Both the position numbers and the translations under genes were made by a program. A DNA stretch of 64,000 nucleotides from Meghimatium bilineatum (taxonomy: Eukaryota; Mollusca; Gastropoda; Stylommatophora; Philomycidae), in contig CM067310.1 in assembly GCA_034231615.1 (NCBI GenBank), forward strand, positions 4,322,510-4,386,509, written 5' to 3'. Under the pieces are notes generated by a model. It did no database searches and was not told the origin of the DNA. It saw only the letters and a list, made by a program, of their open reading frames with translations. Positions 33,573 to 46,653 of this stretch are shown here, in pieces; positions within the stretch are counted from its first letter, which is position 1; every line of letters begins with the position of its first letter.

Positions 33573-33745
33573 TCTTCTGCATTCACTCTCAAACTTCTGT
33601 AAACTAGCAGGATGTATGCTGGAGAACAGAATCTGTCAAATCAAGGTTTACAGCCTGTCTGAGATATCTGCTCCTTTCAGCACAACATATCCAATTTAGT
33701 ATGGCTTTGTGGGTCACATGGGTCCATTCATTATCCATGGTTTGA
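33573..33745 (-). mobile_element. SINE-1 copy, 5' truncated and diverged
   Basis: Shares CTTCTTCTGCATTCACTCTC, TAGCAGGATGTA and GATATCTGC with other SINE-1 copies in the same order. Confidence 0.75.
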
Positions 33746-33823
33746 AATAAAAATGACTCCCATGGTTAAACCAGACATCAGGAAGTTGGGTTCCAGGGAC
33801 CAAACTCTGAGAAGGTTGAGGAA

Positions 33824-34035
33824 AGGTGCCATATTTATTTAGCAAGTGTGGTCGACGACCCTGTTCAGGCAGTTTCTGGTCTTTTTCTTCACTGTTCATT
33901 CTCAAACTCCAGCTGGTTCTCTCTTGTAGCAGGACAATGGTCCTACTAGATTTCCAGCACAATTTAGTCCAGAGAATGGAAATGCATCGTGTCACAGTTT
34001 TATTTGTACTAATAATCTGACACATCCATCTTTTA
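33824..34035 (-). mobile_element. SINE-2 copy, apparent source of the Polinton insertion
   Basis: Longer at its 5' side than the copy in the integrase, and followed on its 3' side (33824-33890) by the non-SINE flank also found at 32005-32073. The Polinton copy stops at GGCAC while here the sequence continues, as expected if this is the source. Confidence 0.8.
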
Positions 34036-34861
34036 TGGGGGTTTCTGGTCAACCACTGACTAGACAGCTGAGCAGTTATGGGACATGAGACACTGGTTCA
34101 TAACTCATATTACCGTTACTTTTTACAGTTGATCCCAAATCGTCATTATCGACTATGACAGACGAAAATGACAGGATGATCCTGCAGTCTTCAGATTACA
34201 TCCTGCTAATCTGCAGGAGTTTAAGAACGAATATAGAAGATGAGTGCACAAAGAGCACTATAAAATGCTCCAATCGAATGGATTCATCTAACTCTGTGGT
34301 CTTATGTCGTCTGTATCAAAATGTGAGAAAAAAACATCTGCCAACTTGGTCAGATGGTCTGCCAAAATTAATTAACAGATTTCTGTAGATATCTGTCTCT
34401 ATAGGCCAGCGTTCCTCCTTTAATTGATTTAGTGAAATGCAGTCTTGCAGGATATGTTCCGCTGTCTACCCACATGGACACAGAGGTAATGTTACCAGTC
34501 TTTGATGAATATATAGTATAAGAAATATAACAAAATAGAGGATAACAAACACACTGATATTGTTACTACCTTGAATTTGAGCTTCTACGACCTCCAACAA
34601 ACTCCTCTTTGTACTTTTTACTTGCAGACTTGTGTCTGTGGACTGATGATTCATTCAATGCAGACATTTAACATTTACTTCAATAATACAAAAATGGGCA
34701 TATAAAACATCATACATTTCAAAACATGCAGACAATCTTAAGCATCAGGTCCTTAGCTATTGAGATTAGAGTTCCAGTATTATTTAAAACAAATATTGAC
34801 AGACCGGCGTTAATCTATAGTAATAAATGAATAGGCAAAAAGGACTCTGGCAAAGGACCTT
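34036..34861. other. No gene; short SINE-1 piece at 34185-34260
   Basis: A fragment with CTGCTAATCTGCAGGAGTTT matches the SINE-1 3' end on the plus strand. The remainder shows no recognised feature. Confidence 0.5.
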
Positions 34862-35128
34862 CTTCACCCGTATTGCCTGGTCTGAAAGGGGAGAAAATAA
34901 TAGTGAAACTATCACATGAAATGCATGTCGTAAGAGTTTTTGGGGATGGAGTTGGCTGTCACATCCCTTAGAGGGTCAAGAGATGCAGAAGCCATGCTAA
35001 AGTCAAATGTGTCAGGTCAAATGGCCAAGATATCACAGCCAAACTGCAAGCTATGACACAGTGTATTTAATTCTCCAGACTACATCCTGTTAATATAAAG
35101 GAGTTTTGAGAAAAACGCAAAAGAAAAG
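34862..35128 (+). mobile_element. SINE-1 copy, diverged
   Basis: Complete outline of SINE-1 with GCATGTCGTAAGAG, GGATGGAGTTGGCTGTCACA, ACTACATCCTG and the GAGTTTTGAGAAAAACGC end; no clear duplication. Confidence 0.8.
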
Positions 35129-35825
35129 GGCCTCCTTAATATGACACTGGAGAAACTATGATGGTTGCACAGAATTGAGAGTAGCACTGTTTGATGATGT
35201 TCTGCTAAAGAAATGTCACATAAATGAAGTTATTGGTTAACCCAAGTCAATGAACTTTCAGCAAACCCACAATTCTTCATCTCCTTCAGAAGATATCAAA
35301 AGATATACATGCCAATAGTCCCTATGGCTAGCTAGCTGGATAAACCCTCTTAATTCTACTCGACATGTTCTCAGCTATATTTATACCATAAATAATATGA
35401 TATTGCCTTGGATGCAACATGGATACCTCATCTATCCCAGTGTTCACTCCAGCAAGTGACCACAAACTTCAGTACACCACCAGTGTCTATCTTAAATTCA
35501 CAGATGCAAGTCTGCCTATTCTCTTATTACTACGAATGTCAGAACATCCAGGGAAATGGATCCAGAAGTTTATAAATAGTTATAGTTTTGACAATGGATG
35601 TTCTGAATATTTCGTTCATTCGCATATTGTCAAAAGGAGCAGCTATCACAGACAAGTTGTAAACCATAAAGCATTAAAGACTTATAGTATTGACTTCAAC
35701 CTCCATCACCATACTGGAAGCAATTATTCTGTATTTCCCATTGTGCTCTGTGAGAACTCTCATATCAATAGTTATAATAAACCCAAAGCCAGATTTTTCT
35801 CATATTTTCAGATAAATAAAAAATC
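35129..35825. other. No confident gene; one 147-codon open frame
   Basis: The frame at 35419-35862 (MDTSSIPVFTPASDHKL…) has no recognisable domain or neighbours and runs into the LINE fragment, so it is not annotated as a gene. Confidence 0.4.
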
Positions 35826-36062
35826 ATGGAACTTACCAGTTCAACAAATAACATCTCAGTAAACAACCAAATACTAGAAAAAGTCTCCAACTTTAATTAC
35901 TTGGGTAGCCGAATGTTTGTTGATGGAATCTCAGTGAAAGAAATAAATACACGTATAGCAGTTGCAGCTAGCACATTTACCAACCTTACTAATATTAAAA
36001 TCAAAAGATCTAGGAAGAAACACCAAGCTATTCAACTCCTGATCACATCTTTTGGGTTTTAG
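35826..36062 (+). pseudogene. LINE reverse-transcriptase fragment
   Basis: 78 residues containing LEKVSNFNYLGSRMFVDG and EINTRIAVAASTF, the FxYLGS / eIxxRI region downstream of the RT active site. It ends abruptly at the edge of the 164-bp satellite. Confidence 0.7.
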
Positions 36063-36428
36063 CAAATTAGCATTTATAATTTCTGTGCTATTTAAATTAT
36101 ATTCAATAGTTTGATAATTTATTTTCATTTTAATTATGCTAATTTGCTGCCATTTTTAATATTAATTAGTTCTGCGCACACTTAAAAATTATAGAAATAG
36201 GATCAACAGTTACGTCTTGCCTTTGCCAACACAAATATATATAATTTCTGTTTTATTTAATTATATTCAATAGTTTGATAATTTATTTTCATTTTAATTA
36301 TGCTCATTTTCTGCCATTTTTAATAATATTTAGTTCTGTGCGCGCCTAAAAATTATAGAAATAGGATCAACAGTTGCGTCTTGCCTTTGCCAACACAAAT
36401 ATATATAATTTCTGTGGTATTTAATTAT

Positions 36429-36575
36429 ATTCAATAGTTTCTTCTTCTTCAGCTTTCATTCTCAAACTCCCATTGGATCTCTCTTGTAGCAGGACTACTA
36501 GATTTCCAGTAGGATGTAGTCCAGAGAATGGAATGTGTTGTCGCCGTTTTATTTGCGCCAATGATTCAATAGTTT
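36429..36575 (-). mobile_element. SINE-2 in satellite, copy 1
   Basis: Body 36441-36563, with ATTCAATAGTTT on both sides. Confidence 0.9.
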
Positions 36576-37541
36576 GATAATTTATTTTCATTTTAATTAT
36601 GCTCATTTTCTGCCATTTTTAATATTATTTAGTTCTGTGCGCGCCTAAAAATTATAGAAATAGGATCAACAGTTGCGTCTTGCCTTTGCCAACACAAATA
36701 TATATAATTTCTGTTGTATTTAAATTATATTCAACAGTTTGATAATTTTCATTTAAATTATGCTAATTTGCTGCCATTTTTAATATTACTTAGTTCTGCG
36801 CGCACCTAAAGAGTATAGAAATAGGGTCAACAGATGCGTCTTGCCTTTGCCAACACAAATATATATAATTTCTGTTTTATTTAATTATATTAAATAGTTT
36901 GATAATTTATTTTCATTTTAATTATGCTCATTTTCTGCCATTTTTAATAATATTTAGTTCTGTGCGCGCCTAAAAATTATAGAAATAGGATCAACAGTTG
37001 CGTCTTGCCTTTGCCAACACAAATATATATAATTTCTGTGGTATTTAATTATATTTAATAGTTTCATAATTTATTTTCATTTTAATTATGCTAATTTGCT
37101 GCCATTTTTAATATTATTTAGTTCTGTGCGCGCCTAAAAATTATAGAAATAGGATCAACAGTTGCGTCTTGCCTTTGCCAACACAAATATATATAATTTC
37201 TGTTGTATTTAAATTATATTCAATAGTTTGATAATTTTCATTTAAATTATGCTAATTTGCTGCCATTTTTAATATTAATTAGTTCTGCGCGCACCTAAAG
37301 AGTATAGAAATAGGGTCAACAGATGCGTCTTGCCTTTGCCAACACAAATATATATAATTTCTGTTTTATTTAATTATATTAAATAGTTTGATAATTTATT
37401 TTCATTTTAATTATGCTCATTTTCTGCCATTTTAAATAATATTTAGTTCTGTGCGCGCCTAAAAATTATAGAAATAGGATCAACAGTTGCGTCTTGCCTT
37501 TGCCAACACAAATATATATAATTTCTGTGGTATTTAATTAT

Positions 37542-37693
37542 ATTCAATAGTTTCTTCTTCTTCTTCAGCTTTCATTCTCAAACTCCCATTGGATCTCTCT
37601 TGTAGCAGGACTACTAGATTTCCAGTAGGATGTAGTCCAGAGAATGGAATGTGTTGTGTCGCCGTTTTATTTGCGCCAATGATTCAATAGTTT
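37542..37693 (-). mobile_element. SINE-2 in satellite, copy 2
   Basis: Body 37554-37681; same insertion site within the unit and same flanking 12-bp repeat as copy 1. Confidence 0.9.
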
Positions 37694-38337
37694 GATAATT
37701 TATTTTCATTTTAATTATGCTCATTTTCTGCCATTTTTAATAATATTTAGTTCTGTGCGCGCCTAAAAATTATAGAAATAGGATCAACAGTTGTGTCTTG
37801 CCTTTGCCAACACAAATATATATAATTTCTGTGGTATTTAATTATATTTAATAGTTTCATAATTTATTTTCATTTTAATTATGCTAATTTGCTGCCGTTT
37901 TTAATATTAATTAGTTCTGCTCGCACCTAAAAATTATAGAAATAGGATCAACAGTTGCGTCTTGCCTTTTCCAACACAAATATATATAATTTCTGTTTTA
38001 TTTAATTATATTCAATAGTTTCATAATTTATTTTCATTTTAATTATGCTAATTTGCTGCCATTTTTAATATTAATTAGTTCTGCGCACACCTAAAAATTA
38101 TAGAAATAGGATCAACAGTTGCGTCCTGCTTTTGCCAACACAAATATATATAATTTCTGTTTTATTTAATTATATTCAATAGTTTCATAATTAATTTTCA
38201 TTTTAATTATGCTAATTTTCTGCCATTTTTAATATTAATTAGTTCTGCGCACACCTAAAAATTATAGAAATAGGATCAACAGTTGCGTCTTGCTTTTGCC
38301 AACACAAATATATATAATTTCTGTTTTATTTAATTAT

Positions 38338-38489
38338 ATTCAATAGTTTCTTCTTCTTCTTCAGCTTTCATTCTCAAACTCCCATTGGATCTCTCTTGTA
38401 GCAGGACTACTAGATCTCCAGTAGGATGTAGTCCAGAGAATGGATTGTGTTGTGTTGCCGTTTTATTTGCGCCAATGATTCAATAGTTT
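38338..38489 (-). mobile_element. SINE-2 in satellite, copy 3
   Basis: Body 38350-38477; same site and flanks as copies 1 and 2. Confidence 0.9.
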
Positions 38490-38970
38490 GATAATTTATT
38501 TTCATTTTAATTATGCTCATTTTCTGCCATTTTTAATATTATTTAGTTCTGTGCGCGCCTAAAAATTATAGAAATAGAATCAACAGTTGCGTCTTGCCTT
38601 TGCCAACACAAATATATATAATTTCTGTGGTATTTACTTATATTTAATAGTTTCATAATTTATTTTCATTTTAATTATGGTAATTTGCTGCCGTTTTTAA
38701 TATTAATTAGTTCTGCTCGCACCAAAATATTATAGAATTAGTATCAACAGATGCGTCTTGCCTTTGCCAACACAAATATATATAATATCTGTGGTATTTA
38801 ATTATATTTAATAGTTTCATAATTTATTTTCATTTTAATTATGCTAATTTGCTGCCGTTTTTAATATTAATTAGTTCTGTGCGCACCTAAAAATTATAGA
38901 AATAGTATCAACAGATGCGTCTTGCCTTTGCCAACAAAATATAATGTCTGTGGTATTTAATTAAATCCTT

Positions 38971-40318
38971 ATAAATACCTAGAAATTACAGAAATGGGAA
39001 CAATTTTGAATAGATGTGTTGGCGTGTGTCTTGTCTTCATGAACAAAAAAATGTACAGTTTGTGGGTTGTAATACGTGTATTATTTAAAATAACAAAGAT
39101 AATTGAGAAATTATCAGCTTAGCTACATTTTGTGGTCACAAGTTTTATTTATATTTTCCTATATTTATGTCTCAAGTTTCATGTAAAATATTTTGATGTG
39201 AAATTAATTCGAAAAAAATACGTTATCTTTTTTCAGGGTTGACGTACAGACGTGATTGAGGTATCGTTGACTTGCATTTTTAAGGGCTATCTAACTATAT
39301 TATTTGTAATTATGTAGCACAATTCTGAAAATTCTGTACAAGCACCTAACTAGTATACAGTAGTGCAGTCTATAACAAATTATGTTATGACAAATAACAG
39401 AAGATTTCCCATGTCTCTCGTTTCATTAAAATTTGCTTTAGATCTTCTTTGTCGAATTAAATAAGCTTGAACGAATCATGATGTAAATATGGAAATCATT
39501 GAATCCATTTCTATACACAGATATTTAATTTTTACGATATTAATGTGTTAAAGATCAACCAGTTCTTGATTTAGCAAAACAAAAACATACTTGCATTATT
39601 TGAACCGGAAGTTAAAGATAGTAGCATTTATTTACCAAGGGACATAGCCGGGCATACACTCCAAAATCAAGGGTGGTAATAAGTATGAGATATTAATAAA
39701 TCATCAAAACACACAAATTTTGATCTGACAATTGGCAATATCATTTAAATGAACACCTATAATTTATTTTGCGAGATTGTATGTAACTTTTCCCCGTTCT
39801 CCTATTTATAAAAACGTTTTTTGAAAGCAATATGCGCGACAATCTTCCCTCACTGTTGTCATGGGTAACAAAATGTGTGGCACATAAGATTTTGAAGTTT
39901 AAGGAATAATGTCCGTATAAGGTTCAGGTTCCCCGCGGAACTTAATACAAAAGTTGGCTCTTGACTTTGTATGGGAACTAGTGTCAGTAGTCCGTTCGCA
40001 TGTCTTAGACTCCACCGCGGGGTCAAGGTTCAGCCAGTGTCGAGTCAGCTCGCTCGTCACAGTACCGCTTGGGATCTAGGCTGGTTCCTCCCCATATGAC
40101 ATGTTAACACAGGACGAAGTCACCGGGGTGAAGTTTTCGGTCGTACGGAATGTTAACAGCATAAACGTGCTCAGCTAAGTGGTGAGCTATACTTAGCGTC
40201 CGAGTGGCTTTCGAATGTCGGCGCCTGCTATGTCATACCGCCTCGAAAGAGGATTACGGGGGCGTAGGAGAGCTGCTTAGAAAGTGCTTCACTCGACTTT
40301 TTTGTCATTTTTAAAACT
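38971..40318. other. No gene seen
   Basis: AT-rich to about 39850; a distinctly GC-richer block (39900-40310) follows and then the LINE 3' tail. No coding signature or shared repeat recognised in it. Confidence 0.5.
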
Positions 40319-40700
40319 CTGAAATATATGTCATCATCATCATCATCAGGTGCCATGCCGGGTGGCGTAGGCGGTCATTCCACAGCTCCACAGTATTATG
40401 TATCAAAGTCGTTGTTGTTTCTTTGCCGTGCCAGGTTCTCAAACTGCCTAATATTTTCTCACGCTGTCTCTGGTGCCTTCAATCTTGCCTGTTGTGATTA
40501 TGTTCTCTAAACATGCCTGTCTCATGAAGTGGCCAAAAAAAAGAAGATTGCCTTTTTCTTATATTGTTGATTAAGATCCGTTTCGCATTTAACTCTTTTA
40601 ACACCTCTACATTAGTTTTTCTGGCAGTCCATGGTATTCTCAGCATTCTTCTGTAGAACCACATCTCTGTTGCCTCCAATCTCCCACTTTCCAGTTTGTT
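40319..40700 (-). pseudogene. LINE RT C-terminus with (GAT)n tail
   Basis: Reads MEATEMWFYRRMLRIPWTAR and NNIRKRQSSFF on the minus strand, closely similar to 48060-48250, and ends in an ATGATGATGATG tail at 40329-40346. It is a 5'-truncated copy of the same LINE family. Confidence 0.75.
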
Positions 40701-42796
40701 TATTTTAAAAATATATGTAGTATCAGTTAAATGTACACGATTCCACTTAAATGTATTTTAATGTTTAGTAATATTTTGTTTTATTGGACAGAATGCATTT
40801 TTTGAAGAATTATTTTTTTTTTTAAAAGTAAAGAATAAGTATTTTGATACATAGTGATAATGTATAGTTTTTAATGACTCAAGTTCTTAATTATCATATT
40901 AGAATTTCGTTAATACAAGAAAACGATTTTTTTTATTTCTGGGGAAAAAAATTGAAATTGTAATTTATGAGTTTTAAAAACTTAATGGAACATTTATTTC
41001 AACAATAACGCAAATTCACAATATAAAAACATATATTGTGTTAATTATTTTTTTAAAAAGCAAATTCAGATTATTTTGACTTGAATATTTTGACAATATT
41101 TTAAAAACATATTTCTCACTAAAATAACAAAAATATTTGTTATATAATTTGTTTATATGAATGGCAGATATATATGTTAGTTACGGACTCGTGGGAAATT
41201 TTGTGGCTTCACATCGCTGTTTGATATCTCGCCTGGTTTTGACGTGTCCCGTTTCTACCAGTTTACTGATAGGCATATAACGAACGTGTCACATGTTTGA
41301 ATCAATACACTTGGTATAGCTTCGTACAAACGAGAGAAATGTGATCATGTTTGCGAGTTTGTCATTCTTTTTTATATGGTGCATGGTAACACTAAGCACA
41401 GGCGAGTGTAAAGGCTTAAATCTATTTATACATAGATCAGTGGTCATAACGTATTTTCTGTAGACGTATTAAATAAATTCAGAATATTATGTGATTGTCA
41501 TGGGTCTTCTGTCAGGGAATCATATAATGAATAAATTAGATTTCCAACACAGCATACCTGTGTATTTTGAATTTAAAAAAAAAAGAAAGTCTGACAATTT
41601 GTTTCTAGTGAGCAATCTGAAAGCAATGGTAGCTAAATAAACTTAATTTCCAATAGAAACTGTCCTTGTGTTGCCCGGCCTATTAGATCTTACATTAGAT
41701 GTGCCTATTAGATGTGCAGTGGGATGGGTTTCTGAGCTTTCTTTTATACTCAGGGGACTTCAGCTTTCCGCTTAGTGCAATCCCTATTGAAGGAGATTTC
41801 TACTCAGAGGGGGTATATAATTGTATAGATGACACGATACAAGCTTACATAAGAGAGCCTCAATATAACGGCATGTCATCTATTAAGGTTTTCTGTTGCA
41901 CGGGTGGTTTGTCTCATATGAAATTTGTGGGACCCACATTTGTGCAACCGCATGCGTTTAATATTGAAAGTAATGATTCTTGTAGACATGTAGGAATCTA
42001 TAGCATCGATTTTGTTTTTCAAAATGATAGTTGGCCTTGACATATCAGCTAAATCCATCTCCAGCCTTGAGTTACACTTTTGACTAAGATATCCTTTGAC
42101 TTCTGGATCACTGGATCACTTGACCGTCTATGAAATGGATTAGCCAACTCAACCCTAAAAACGTTCTTAGTCCCCATTTACGATGTGCATGTCAGATAAC
42201 AGTGCAACTAATATTTACTCAATTTTCTGGTTCCCGCACCAGCCGTACTGACCACTGATACATAGCACTGTCAGCGGTTTTACGTTTTCGATCAAAGGGA
42301 GATAATAAGAACAATTGTCAATAAATTTGTTTCAACGAATTATTGCCCCCTTATTAGTTATCATCCCACTGTGGCATATCAGTAAATGAAGAGGAAGATA
42401 GACTGGCAACGGATGGAGCAACACAGAAACAAAAAGATCAAGAAATGTTTACCGGTAATACTTCGAAACTAAAACAAAGGTCGCGGTGAGGAGTTAATCC
42501 GTAGTTGATCCAAAATAAAATAGTAATGAATTTATGAAGAAAGGTCAAACAAGTTAGAGTTATTCTTGAAAATATCACTCAATAGGTAAAGAATCATTGG
42601 GTAGGCCTAATACATTTCTTGAAAAATATATAAACATACAGTGGCCTTTATAAACATTATGAAATAAGCAGCAATACAATAAAACAACCATAATTAAAGA
42701 CAGAGACATGTCAACCAAAATTAGTGTTGACTGCTAAAAAAAGTAAATAAATAAAATAATACTTATGTCTTTCGTTTTAAAGTTAGATTGACCTCT
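40701..42796. other. No confident gene; SINE-1 relic at 42090-42240
   Basis: Very AT-rich to 41160. An open frame at 41699-42040 (113 codons) has no recognisable domain. A diverged 5' half of SINE-1 lies at 42090-42240. Confidence 0.45.
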
Positions 42797-43390
42797 ATGT
42801 GTTATCATCATCATCAAGTGCCGTCTCCGCAACGAATGTTGGCTGCAACGTATCTCCAACATCTCCTGTCTCATGTCTTGGTGGTGCACTCTGCTAGACT
42901 GTAACTTGTCCATCGTGTGATGTTACTCTCCCATTTGTATCTCTGCCTACCTCTTGCTCGCTTCCCTTTGACTTTACCCTCAAGTAAGGTCTTCAATAAG
43001 GTGTCATGTCTTTTAATGTGTGCAAAGTATTTTATTTGCCTGATCTTTATTTCTCTTAGTAGTTCCTTCTTCATATTAAGTGTCTTTAGCACCTCTTTAT
43101 TACTTTCTTCTCTTTCCATGATGTTCTCCCTATTCTCCTATATATCCACATCTCAAATGCATCAATTATGTCTTCTAATTGTTTATTTAGTGTCCATGTT
43201 TCTGAGCCATTAATGATATGGAATAGATGTAGCATTTTATAATTCTCATTTTTAACTTGTTTGTAATTTGTTTTGATATTAGTAATTTCCTCATGTCATT
43301 GAAGGTACTTTTAGCCATTCCTATTCTCCTTTTAACTTCTGTTTCACATCTGCCATCTGCTATGTGTTATAGGACGTAATACATGCTAAA
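42797..43390 (-). pseudogene. LINE RT C-terminus with (GAT)n tail
   Basis: Includes FEMWIYRRIGRTSW, a basic stretch with IRQIKYFAHIKRHD and KGKRARGRQRYKW, then an ATGATGATG tail at about 42806-42817. More diverged than the copies at 40.3 and 47.9 kb. Confidence 0.7.
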
Positions 43391-43815
43391 TTCTTCTTGA
43401 ATAAACGTTAAGAAGTATAAACAATGCATGTGGTTACTTGTTTTCATTAAATAAATTAGTGATTTCTATTTTAGCCATCAATGATATAAATATAGTATCC
43501 TGATTTTTAAAGTAAGAAGCAATTGTTTATATACCGAGGATGTGGTGACAGAATTACATGAACCGAGATTTTTTTTCTATTTTTTTATGGTCATAAGCTA
43601 TAGTCTAACAAAACTGGATGTGGTTGGGAGGGAGCCAGAGATGTACTGTGCATAACTGGGGAGGGGGGAACTGCATTGTTTTAGAAAGGCTGAGGCCCAT
43701 CATAGGGATACAGTGACTCAGGGCATGCCAACATTTTTTTCTTGAACATTTGGTTGACATTTACCTTTAGCCTTAACATAACATAAAACCCTTTAAACTA
43801 CCAAATATAAAAATA
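43391..43815. other. No gene seen
   Basis: AT-rich spacer before the Jockey-type element; short G runs at about 43660. Confidence 0.5.
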
Positions 43816-45180
43816 ATGGAAAGTAAGAGCTATGCCAATATTACTAAAAGTAATATAAATAAAAAAACCCTACGTAAAGAGACCTAGATTAGAACCACGT
43901 GGCAGCAACCAGAGGGCAGCCATCGAAAACAGAAAAGAACTAGTCTTAAACAGCTACATCCTAAAAATAAACTAAAGATCATAATAAAGCAAATTGCAGG
44001 GCAGGAAGTAGCAATAACCTCCCTACCAGAGAATAATATAATAGAACTGATCAACAACATAATCAATAAGAAATCAATACAAAATATCCAAATCAGAAGA
44101 GGAGTTATTGTCACTCTTAACCCTAACAACCATACAGAGACAGTGATAAATAAAATTAATAAATATAAAAGTATAACTACAACACTGGCCCACCAAATTA
44201 AAATCCAAATATTAAATGAGACTAGGCAACTGGTCATTAAAGGCATATACACCAGAATTAATGACCAAGAAATATTAAACAGATTAAAAATAGAGAATCC
44301 GAAAGCAGACATAATAAAAGCCAAAAGACTTTATAAAAATAAAAAAACAAGCAGAGTAGTCATGGTCATTAATAAGGGAAATGTTGTTCCGCAACATTTG
44401 GTGCTCTTGGGTGGGGGCCCTGAGAACACAAGTGTACATCCCATATGTACTTCAGTGTTCCAAGTGCCAGCAATTTTGCCACACGAAGGCAACATGCAGG
44501 AACAGTACCAGGTGTAGATACTGTTCAGTACCCCACTCAGTTCACCAATGCCATGTTGCATTGAACGACAAAGATTATAAAACAGCAAACAATAACAGAA
44601 AGTGTGCTAACTGCTCTGGCAGCCATAGTGCAACATATTTAGGATGCCCTGCATACCAAAAAAATTAAAAATGAACTAAGAAATAAACATGTCAAACAAC
44701 AAAAATTAAATGAAAATAAACCACCAAAAGTGCCAAAGAAATGCTGCCATAGTCAGTAACCTAGTACACTTCAGAACAGCCGGAAGGCTGAAGGACCAAA
44801 CGAGGAAAAGACAGAAAGCTGAAACGGACCATCTAGACAAAGTTATACTGGAAAGGATCCAGGAAGGAATCAGCAGTATCAATGCATTAAAGAAGGACAA
44901 TGAAGAACTTCTCAAACGAATAGAAACTGAGAGACAACTAGAAAATGAGGAAAGGAGACAAAAGGAAGGAATAACATGAAAAGAAAGAAGAGTGGAAGAA
45001 CATGATCACAAAGAAACTAAGAGAAGTTAGGAACATACTAAAACTAATAGTAGAGAACCGCCAGGAAGAGAACAACGGACAGGCAGAAGAATAACTAGAA
45101 CACTGGCTCGGGCAGCAACCTCCAAACGCACTCATAACAAAAACACCAAACACCAATAAGTAAACTTAAATTACAGAGCC
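43816..45180 (+). pseudogene. Jockey-type LINE ORF1 (gag-like, zinc knuckles), frameshifted
   Basis: RNA-binding gag-like protein of a non-LTR retrotransposon. The start MESKSYANITKSN stops early. In other frames an RNA-recognition-like segment continues (TRQLVIKGIYTRINDQEIL, 44220-44285), then three CCHC knuckles at 44450-44655 (QCSKCQQFCHTKATC, CRYCS..HSVHQC, CANCSGSHSATYLGC), and a charged coiled-coil tail (44710-44979). Several frameshifts separate these pieces. Confidence 0.82.
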
Positions 45181-45205
45181 TAATAACAATTAGCAATAAA
45201 CCATA

Positions 45206-46653
45206 ATGGATAAAAATCAAATAAAGATAATTCAGTGGAATGTTACCAGTGTGAGACAGAATATAGCTCCTCTAATGACTAAATATCAGTCTGAGAGAGT
45301 AATCTATGCTCTACAGGAAACAAACCTAAATATTAACCAAAAACTAAACTTTCCAGGCCATAAAATAGTAAGAAATGATCACAACTCCAAAGGTGGAGGG
45401 GTTGGCTTCATTATTAACGAATCGTATAAAATAGTAGACTGGGAAAGATTTAACTCAAATAATATAGAAGGAATAAGTGTAACCATAGATAGCAAACCAG
45501 TAGGAACTAAAATAATAACCATATATAACCCTAAAGGTATACTAACCAGCAACGATATAGAAGTGCTAACATCAAAACTAACTAGGAGAACCCTTATTGT
45601 CGGTGATTTCAATGCCCACCACACAATGTGGGGCAGTCATAAGTCAGACAAGACAGGGGAACTTATAGCAGATTTTTGTGACATTAATAACCTAGTCATT
45701 TTAAATGATGGTTCTATAACCAGAATTAATCCAATAGTAAATGGCAATGACTCAGCCTTAGACTTGAGCATTGTAACAACTAACCTATTCACAACCAAGT
45801 GGCAGACACTAAATGCTAGTGGATCTGACCATCTACCAATTGAAATTAATATTAGAGCTAAATGTAACCAACATTTAACTATAGAAAAGCCAACTGGGAG
45901 GCACTAACAACAGAGCTAATGACAGTAGGAATAAATAATATTAATACCAACAATGTAGAAGAATTTGCTGAGGATCTCACAAATGAACTACTCAAAGTAG
46001 CAGTAAAATATATACCAAATGAAAACATGCCTAATAATATTAAACCAGTAAATATAACAAGAACAAATAGACATAAACCTAAAAACCCAGTTCCATGGCG
46101 GAACCCTAAACTGGATGAGAAGATTAAAATTAGAGATAAAGCACTCAAACTAGCTAGATATAAGAGATCAGAAGAGAATATACTAAACTATAAAGAAATA
46201 AGAAATCCAACCAATAAACTAATCTTTAAAGCTAAACAACTCCACTGGAGAACTTTCTGTGAAACCATAAGCTTCAGAACGCTATCATCAGAAGTATGGA
46301 ATAAACTGAAAGCTATCAGTGGAGGCAAATCCAAACGTAGCATAATGCCAGCATTAAATACAGCACAAACTGATAAAGAGAAGGCTAATGTGCTGGCCGA
46401 ATACTTTTACTCAGTTAGTGCTAATAACAACCTAAACCTAAATGAGATAAATAGACGGCAGACAATTCTGCAGGAACTAAACACTAAACCAATAAATAAT
46501 GCAGAATCATCATATATAAATGCAGATATAACAATAGGCGAAGTAATTAAAACAATAGGTGAGAAATCAAACACAGCTTCAAGTCCTGACATCCTAAGCT
46601 ATGCGATACTTAAAAAAGTACCAAAAACAAAAATATGTATCTGCCTATATTAG
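45206..46653 (+). pseudogene. LINE ORF2, endonuclease and start of RT only
   Basis: The 233-codon frame from MDKNQIKIIQWNVTS is an apurinic-type endonuclease domain: WNVTSVRQN, ALQETNL, GGGVGFII, VGDFNAHHTMWGSHKSD and SGSDHLPIEI carry the catalytic Asn, Glu, Asp and His residues. A frameshift near 45890 leads to a second 244-codon frame (45919-46653) with an NPVPWRNPKLD linker and the beginning of the RT (IGEKSNTASSPDIL). The RT core is absent: the sequence switches at about 46650 to another LINE's 3' end. Confidence 0.88.

Larger units (their letters stand above)
36070..38970. repeat. ~164-bp AT-rich satellite, ~15 units, interrupted by three SINE-2 copies
   Basis: Units contain TTAATTATGCTCATTTTCTG, AATAGGATCAACAGTTGCG and TTTGCCAACACAAATATATA. 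Variant forms (GCGCGCC/GCGCACC, TTTGATAA/TTTCATAA) alternate. Units decay toward the right edge (38700-38970). Confidence 0.95.

Noticed and set aside
35419..35862. 147-codon open frame as a gene
   Set aside because: No recognisable domain, no homologous copy in the window, and it runs into a LINE remnant.
36070..38970. Three independent SINE insertions in the satellite
   Set aside because: Identical site, flanks and near-integer unit spacing point to one insertion that was then amplified.
41699..42040. 113-codon open frame as a gene
   Set aside because: Isolated in repeat-rich AT DNA, with no recognisable motif and no evidence of exon structure.
44381..44668. Retroviral gag from a zinc-knuckle ORF
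   Set aside because: Three knuckles followed by an apurinic-type endonuclease ORF, with no LTRs or protease, fit a Jockey-type LINE.
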